Below, in pieces: positions 59,245 to 64,000 of a DNA stretch of 64,000 nt. Position 1 is the first letter of the stretch. Each line of letters begins with the position of its first letter. The position numbers were made by a program, and so were the translations under genes. This DNA comes from Candidatus Peregrinibacteria bacterium. GTDB lineage: Bacteria > Patescibacteriota > Gracilibacteria > UBA1369 > LOWO2-01-FULL-3. The stretch is taken from positions 1 to 64,000 of the forward strand of contig JAPLYN010000002.1 in NCBI GenBank assembly GCA_026395515.1. The letters run 5' to 3'. The notes under the pieces were generated by a model. The model did not search any database, was not told where the DNA came from, and saw only the letters and a program-made list of their open reading frames with translations.

Positions 59245-60009
59245 TCAAGGTGTGATAAAAAGCACTACCGGACAATGATCAGAGCCCATGACTTCAGGCA
59301 AATGATAACAATCTTTCACCATGCTGCGAGCGTTTTTTGAGCAGAAAAAATAATCAATTCTCCAGCCCACATTTCTATATCTCGCACCACCGCGCATACT
59401 CCACCAAGTGTAACACTCTGGAGTTTTGTTGAATTCGCGGAAACAATCAATGAATCCATGGTCTACTAATTTATCTAGCCATCGGCGTTCAATTGGCAGA
59501 AAACCTGAAATCATTTCATTTTCTTTTGGACGAGCAAGATCGATTTCTTTGTGCGCCGTATTGTAATCTCCAGTAATAAAAAGTTTCTTCCCTTCCTTCA
59601 CGCATTTATCAAAATACTTCAAAGCTTCATCGTAGAAAGCCATTTTATAATCCAATCTTTCCTGATCTCTCTGACCATTAGGAAAATAAATATTTATAAA
59701 AACAAAATCTCCATAATCGGCAATTTGTGTGCGCCCTTCTGAATCAAATTTCTCCACACCAAAACCATTCAAAATCTCATAAGGCTGAACTTTCGTATAA
59801 ATAGCTGTGCCAGAATATCCCTTCCTTTGAGCTGGATTAAAATAGGCGTGATAATGATCGGGAGCCAAAAGTTCCTTGCTGAATTGGTGCTCGTGTCCCT
59901 TAATCTCCTGCAGCCCAATAACGTCTGGCTTCTCTTTGTGCAGCCATTTTATAAAGCCTTTTTTTTCGGCAGCTCGAAGTCCGTTTACGTTCCAAGAAAT
60001 TAATTTCAT
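59245..60009 (-). CDS. xth: Exodeoxyribonuclease III / AP endonuclease
   Basis: 254 aa EEP-family nuclease. Begins MKLISWNVNGLRAAEKKGF; motifs PDVIGLQEIKG, ITGDYNTAHKEIDLA, RIDYFFCS and the catalytic GSDHCPVVL. Cuts abasic DNA and trims 3' ends in base-excision repair; could work with PolX and LigA, also in this window. Its stop is 11 bp from the 101-nt foldable unit. Confidence 0.94.
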   Translation of the reverse strand: MKLISWNVNGLRAAEKKGFIKWLHKEKPDVIGLQEIKGHEHQFSKELLAPDHYHAYFNPAQRKGYSGTAIYTKVQPYEILNGFGVEKFDSEGRTQIADYGDFVFINIYFPNGQRDQERLDYKMAFYDEALKYFDKCVKEGKKLFITGDYNTAHKEIDLARPKENEMISGFLPIERRWLDKLVDHGFIDCFREFNKTPECYTWWSMRGGARYRNVGWRIDYFFCSKNARSMVKDCYHLPEVMGSDHCPVVLFITP

Positions 60010-60105
60010 AAATGCATCTTAAATTAAAAAAGAAAATTTAACAAAAACTTTGAATATATATCTGCTTGGTCTATAATTCGCAGGCATATAACTAACTCAT
60101 TTCAT

Positions 60106-60879
60106 ATGACACTTAATGATAAAAACGCTAAAGGTGTGATTGCGGCGATACTCTTTGCGGCTGTAGCAATTTCTGGTTCTCTAGTATTTTTTGGAGTCAA
60201 AATTTCTAATGGCAATTTAACAGATGATGTTTTGCAGGCAAAAGTTTTCAAGGGTATAGATGCATACATTGCTAAAGAACAGGCTAAGTCTGCTGATGCA
60301 CAAGCTGAAGCTGCTAAACCTAAATTCGTTACTGGAGATTTTACTGATGACGATGCTGTACTTGGTGACAAGAATGCACCAGTAACTATCGTGGAATTTT
60401 CAGACTATCAATGTCCTTATTGCGGAATTTTCGAGAATGAATCTTATCCAAAAATTAAAAGCCAATATATAGACACAGGGAAAGCAAAATTAGTATTCCG
60501 TGACTTCCCTCTTAGCTTCCACCCATATGCTTATCCTTCAGCTCTTTTTGCTGAATGTGCTAGAAGCATTTCAAAGAATCCTGATGCTGATTACTACAAA
60601 GTGCACGATAAATTATTCGAGACAGTTCAGAATGGAAAATTTGATTATGATGTAATGAGTAAATTTGCTGTAGGTCTAGGTTTGAATAAGAGTGAGCTCA
60701 AAAAATGTTTTGATAGCGATAAGTTCAAAGACGAAATTGCTGCTGATCAGAAAGCAGGTCAAAGCGCAGGAATAACTGGTACTCCAGGATTCATTATCAA
60801 TGGACAGATTATCAGCGGTGCTCAACCATTTGAAAAATTCCAAGCAGTAATTGATCCAATATTAAAGACAACAAAATAA
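60106..60879 (+). CDS. DsbA/DsbG-like thiol oxidoreductase, membrane anchored
   Basis: 257 aa. N-terminal hydrophobic anchor (about 8-30, GVIAAILFAAVAISGSLVFFGV), then linker and thioredoxin-fold domain with the CPYC active site in FSDYQCPYCGIFE and the cis-Pro region GITGTPGFIINGQ. Forms or isomerises disulfides of exported proteins outside the membrane; the Cys-rich lipoproteins in the window could be substrates (inference). Three bp upstream of bcp. Confidence 0.92.
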   Translation: MTLNDKNAKGVIAAILFAAVAISGSLVFFGVKISNGNLTDDVLQAKVFKGIDAYIAKEQAKSADAQAEAAKPKFVTGDFTDDDAVLGDKNAPVTIVEFSDYQCPYCGIFENESYPKIKSQYIDTGKAKLVFRDFPLSFHPYAYPSALFAECARSISKNPDADYYKVHDKLFETVQNGKFDYDVMSKFAVGLGLNKSELKKCFDSDKFKDEIAADQKAGQSAGITGTPGFIINGQIISGAQPFEKFQAVIDPILKTTK

Positions 60880-60881
60880 TT

Positions 60882-61364
60882 ATGGCAGACTTAGTAAATA
60901 AAAAGGCACCTGATTTCAAACTAAAAGATCAGGATGATGAAGTGAGATCTTTGGCTGATTATAAAGGCCAGTGGATTCTATTATATTTTTATCCGAAGGA
61001 TGCTACTCCTGGATGCACAATAGAGGCTCAGTGTTTTAGAGATAAATTAAATTACTTGAGAAAACTAGGCGTACAAGTTTTGGGTGTGAGTGCTGACAGC
61101 ACAGAGTCTCACAGAAAATTTGTAATGGCTCAAAAATTGAACTTCCCTTTGCTTTCAGATGAAGATAAAAAGGTAATCAATAAATATGGCGTGTGGACAG
61201 AAAAATCCATGTATGGAAAAACTTACATGGGAATTCGTAGAGATTCATTCCTAATTGATAGAGAAGGAAAAATCGTAAAGCATTACATCAAAGTATCCCC
61301 TAGCGATCATCCGGATGAGGTTGCTAGAGACGTGAAGGCTTTGGATGAAGCAGCTCAGGAATAA
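60882..61364 (+). CDS. bcp: Thioredoxin-dependent peroxiredoxin (BCP/PrxQ)
   Basis: 160 aa. Peroxidatic Cys in PKDATPGCTIEAQCF; the second Cys (EAQC), five residues later, matches the resolving Cys of the PrxQ type. Conserved Arg in YGVWTEK...GIRRDSFLID. Removes peroxides using reduced thioredoxin. Co-transcribed with the DsbA-like gene. Stop codon abuts the converging dihydrofolate reductase gene. Confidence 0.94.
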   Translation: MADLVNKKAPDFKLKDQDDEVRSLADYKGQWILLYFYPKDATPGCTIEAQCFRDKLNYLRKLGVQVLGVSADSTESHRKFVMAQKLNFPLLSDEDKKVINKYGVWTEKSMYGKTYMGIRRDSFLIDREGKIVKHYIKVSPSDHPDEVARDVKALDEAAQE

Positions 61365-61883
61365 TTATTTCGTGTAGAGGAGGAAGTCGTAATTGATTCC
61401 GTTTTCTTCGTCGGAACCTAGTTTTTGTGGCTCTTTGAATGCGGCTGGAATTTCTGGAAAGAAAGTATCGCAATCAAAAGTCTTGTGAACTTTTGTAAGG
61501 AATACTCCGGTGAGACGAGGATCGTTTATAAATTCTTTGAATATTTGGCCGCCTCCAAGAACAAAGATTTTTTCTATATTGTCATCAGCCAAAGCAATGG
61601 CGTCATCTATTGAAGTGCAGACTTCTGCGCCTTCGGCAGTGAGACCGGCGTGACGAGTGAGTACTACATTGCGGCGATTTGGAAGAGGACGGAATTCGGA
61701 AAGTAGAGAATCCCAAGTCTTATGACCCATGATAACCATATTCTGTTTAGCAGGATCTTCGGTCTTGCGAGTGGTATCGCGAAAATACTTGTACTCTTTG
61801 CGGAGTTTCCAAGGCAGATGGCCGGCTTTGCCAATACCGTGATGCTCATCGGCAGCGACTATCATGTAGATGGGATGTTTCAT
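61365..61883 (-). CDS. folA: Dihydrofolate reductase
   Basis: 172 aa. Motifs [19 protein letters not shown] and [11 protein letters not shown], with [13 protein letters not shown] for NADPH binding; the substrate Asp/Glu position is Glu- or Asp-like within [12 protein letters not shown]. Regenerates tetrahydrofolate used up by thymidylate synthase, whose gene overlaps its start by 4 bp. Confidence 0.93.
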   Translation of the reverse strand: MKHPIYMIVAADEHHGIGKAGHLPWKLRKEYKYFRDTTRKTEDPAKQNMVIMGHKTWDSLLSEFRPLPNRRNVVLTRHAGLTAEGAEVCTSIDDAIALADDNIEKIFVLGGGQIFKEFINDPRLTGVFLTKVHKTFDCDTFFPEIPAAFKEPQKLGSDEENGINYDFLLYTK

Positions 61884-62698
61884 ACAGCTATAGGAAACTT
61901 AATGAACTTTTCGTGTTCGTAACCTTCTAAGGTGAAGTCTTCGAATTTTAGATCCCAGAAAGGTTTCTTCGCAATTGTAAGAGTTGAAAGTTTATGAGTA
62001 GGACGAGTGATTTGTTCCTTTAATCCTTCAATATGATTGCTGTAAATGTGAGCATCACCAATTGTATGTACAAAAATTCCAGGGATAAGATTACATTCTT
62101 GAGACATCATCATGAGAAGAGTGGCATAGCTGGCGATATTGTAAGGAACACCAAGAGCGATGTCCGCACTACGCTGATATAATTGCAAATCAAGACGACC
62201 ATTAGTCACGTAAAACTGAAAGAGAGTATGACATGGAGGCAAAGCCATTTTTTCAATATCTGCCACGTTCCATCCACTCACAATAATTCTGCGAGAATCT
62301 GGATTTTTCTTTATAGTATCTATTACATTCTGGATTTGATCGACGTGAGTTTTTTTGAATAAACCAGGATGCTCAGGATCTTCTACAAACTTTTCCCACT
62401 TCCTCCACTGATATCCATAAATAGGACCGAGCTCACCGTCTTCTTTAGCCCAAGGATCCCATATCGGTGTGTGTTGAGTAAGATCATCGTTAATGTTAGT
62501 CGCACCGCGTAAGAACCAAAGCAATTCCCTCACAATGGCACCGTAGCTAACCTTCTTCGTAGTCACCATAGGAAAACCTTCACGAAGATCATATTTTTTT
62601 TGAGCGCCGAATACAGAAATAGTACCTGTACCAGTACGGTCAGATTTTTGTTCGCCGTTTTCGAGGACTTCACGGACTAGGTCTAAATATTGTTTCAT
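61880..62698 (-). CDS. thyA: Thymidylate synthase
   Basis: 272 aa. Catalytic Cys in [13 protein letters not shown], Arg in [11 protein letters not shown], and [25 protein letters not shown] is the dUMP-binding segment. Makes dTMP from dUMP and methylene-tetrahydrofolate. The gene sits between dcd (upstream, 5 bp) and folA (downstream, overlapping). Confidence 0.97.
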   Translation of the reverse strand: MKQYLDLVREVLENGEQKSDRTGTGTISVFGAQKKYDLREGFPMVTTKKVSYGAIVRELLWFLRGATNINDDLTQHTPIWDPWAKEDGELGPIYGYQWRKWEKFVEDPEHPGLFKKTHVDQIQNVIDTIKKNPDSRRIIVSGWNVADIEKMALPPCHTLFQFYVTNGRLDLQLYQRSADIALGVPYNIASYATLLMMMSQECNLIPGIFVHTIGDAHIYSNHIEGLKEQITRPTHKLSTLTIAKKPFWDLKFEDFTLEGYEHEKFIKFPIAV

Positions 62699-62703
62699 GG
62701 GCG

Positions 62704-63288
62704 CTATTTATTTATCTTGGCATCAGCGGCTTCTCTTTCTTCTAAGCCCACATGGTTTCTGTCTTTATCTTGAAATACACGGCTACCTACAGTTACTTTC
62801 TGTCCTTGGTATTTACCCATGTAAGGATTTTCAGCAGCCTGATCCATGCTGCAGAATACTAATTGGCATATACGTTTTCCAGCTTGCAATTTTATTGGAA
62901 GTGATCCGGCGTTATACAATTCGAGGGTAATTCTGCCCTTGAATCCTGGGTCTACCCAGCCGGCATTCTGTATAAATAAGCCAATTCTTCCAATTGAACT
63001 TCTTCCCTCAACAAAAGCTGTAAGATTATTAGGCACTTCTACGTACTCTTGTGTAGTCGCGAGCAGAAATGAATGTGGTGGAATTGTGATTGAATCGCTA
63101 GTGATCTCACGATACTTGATCTCGGCATCGAGAGTGATAATATCCATTTGGTTATCCTCGACCAACAAAAAATGATCACCGAGACGGCAATCGATAGAAG
63201 CCGGTTGAATAGATTTCTCATCTATAGGAGTAACAACTAATTCACCTGTAGCAATCATGCCCTTAAGAGTTTTGTCAGAAAGAATCAT
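62704..63288 (-). CDS. dcd: dCTP deaminase
   Basis: 194 aa trimeric dUTPase-fold protein. [32 protein letters not shown] contains the active-site and nucleotide-binding residues; [16 protein letters not shown] is typical. Produces dUTP (or dUMP if bifunctional) from dCTP to feed ThyA. The bifunctional DCD-DUT form cannot be excluded. First gene of the dcd-thyA-folA operon. Confidence 0.93.
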   Translation of the reverse strand: MILSDKTLKGMIATGELVVTPIDEKSIQPASIDCRLGDHFLLVEDNQMDIITLDAEIKYREITSDSITIPPHSFLLATTQEYVEVPNNLTAFVEGRSSIGRIGLFIQNAGWVDPGFKGRITLELYNAGSLPIKLQAGKRICQLVFCSMDQAAENPYMGKYQGQKVTVGSRVFQDKDRNHVGLEEREAADAKINK

Positions 63289-63352
63289 AGGATTTTGTCA
63301 AATAATTAGCGACTTGAATATAAATTAAAATTAAAATTTAACCAAATCAAAA

Positions 63353-64000
63353 ATGGAAAAAAAAGATCCAATCTTGATCGGAGCAGTTTCCGGCGGTGTT
63401 ACTTCTCTGATCGTAGCAATCGTTTTCACAAGTTTTGTACCGCAAATGAGTAATGGTAGGAATTCTGAAGGGTTTTTAAAAAGTTTTATAGGAGACTCCG
63501 CTGCATCTGTAGGAATAAAGGGTCCGGCGGGAAGTCAGGAACAAATGGTGGTAGATGCGGTAAAAAAAGCTAAGCCATCGGTAGTTTCTGTAATTATTAC
63601 TAAGGATGTGCCAGTTTTAGAGAAATACTATACTGACCCTTTTGGTGGTGGCCAATCTGGAGGCAATGATCCATTTGGTGGCTCAAATCCATTTGGAGGT
63701 TTTGGTTTCCAAATTCCACAATACAGACAGAATGGAACTGAAAAGAAAGAAGTAGGTGGAGGTTCTGGATTTATAGTATCAAGTGATGGATACATTGTGA
63801 CAAATAAACACGTAGTATCTGATCCAAAAGCTGAATACACAGTTTTCATTGGAGAGGATAAGAAAAAATATACAGCTAAAGTAGTTTCTACTGATCCTAT
63901 GAATGATATTGCTGTGATAAAAATTGATGCGACAGATTTACCTTATCTTGATTTTGCAGATTCTGATCATTTAGATGTAGGACAAACTGCGATCGCTATT
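63353..64000 (+). CDS. HtrA/DegP-type serine protease, 3' part outside window
   Basis: First 216 residues seen. N-terminal membrane anchor (about 8-28, GAVSGGVTSLIVAIVFTSF), a Gly/Phe/Pro-rich loop with repeats (NDPFGGSNPFGGFGFQ), then the trypsin-like domain with catalytic His in GYIVTNKHVV and catalytic Asp in MNDIAVIKI. The Ser motif and PDZ domain(s) lie beyond the window end. Degrades misfolded envelope proteins. Confidence 0.93.
   Translation, partial: MEKKDPILIGAVSGGVTSLIVAIVFTSFVPQMSNGRNSEGFLKSFIGDSAASVGIKGPAGSQEQMVVDAVKKAKPSVVSVIITKDVPVLEKYYTDPFGGGQSGGNDPFGGSNPFGGFGFQIPQYRQNGTEKKEVGGGSGFIVSSDGYIVTNKHVVSDPKAEYTVFIGEDKKKYTAKVVSTDPMNDIAVIKIDATDLPYLDFADSDHLDVGQTAIAI

Overview
This 64 kb window is AT-rich bacterial chromosome carrying one integrated foreign element and one small GC-rich foreign patch. 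Gene content (compact overlapping operons, a tandem D-Ala ligase fusion, baseplate-J-like and fibre-like envelope proteins, sortase, ComF, PolX, many short lipoproteins) and a Patescibacteria-type large serine recombinase suggest a Candidate Phyla Radiation bacterium, possibly of the Peregrinibacteria type; this placement is inference. UGA acts as stop (for example at the ends of comF and the Mg ATPase), so the recoded UGA of Gracilibacteria and Absconditabacteria does not apply. Recurrent promoters fit TTGAtt-16/17-TATAAT, and several lie so close to the start codon that transcripts would be nearly leaderless.

Layout. 0-4.3 kb: a leftward run, bax1-like, yceD, rpmF, nusB, rnc, nudix, pepA (translation and RNA processing). 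4.3-11.1 kb: alanine racemase converging on a double-length D-Ala-D-Ala ligase, then FtsA and a baseplate-J-like membrane protein (envelope and division). 11.2-13.9 kb: secreted fibre-like protein, lipoprotein and a Pro/Gln-rich protein. 14-25 kb: tRNA-Val, homoserine dehydrogenase, HAD phosphatase, comF, two glycosyltransferases, polX, dnaX, ligA. 25-33 kb: three lineage-type proteins, sortase, a RelA/SpoT protein with an added membrane bundle, ychF, and aroD behind a structured leader with a terminator. 33-41.3 kb: hpf, an RsmB-like methyltransferase, an MgtA-type ATPase, and a zur-znuA-znuC-znuB operon with its operator, then an EamA transporter.

41.36-53.67 kb: an integrated element ending in tRNA-Phe. 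Its left arm holds a promoter-supported 53-aa gene and a convergent small RNA inside a 316-bp inverted-repeat unit, then five leftward membrane-protein genes. A 131-bp dyad-rich divergent region follows. The right arm holds a zinc-ribbon protein, a sigma-region-2-like protein, DUF5659, a CHC2 zinc-finger primase-like protein, a P-loop helicase-like ATPase, small unknowns and a large serine recombinase. The recombinase frame runs unbroken through antisense tRNA-Phe into proB. No capsid, terminase or relaxase was recognised, so this looks like a replicating plasmid- or satellite-like element.

53.8-64 kb: proB-proC-proA (proline synthesis), an M29 aminopeptidase, a coiled-coil protein, then a GC-rich patch (about 58.47-59.23 kb) with two paralogous mini proteins of identical C-x2-C-x3-H-x9-H spacing and a 101-bp foldable unit. 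After it come exonuclease III, DsbA-like and peroxiredoxin genes, the dcd-thyA-dfr thymidylate operon, and the start of an HtrA protease.
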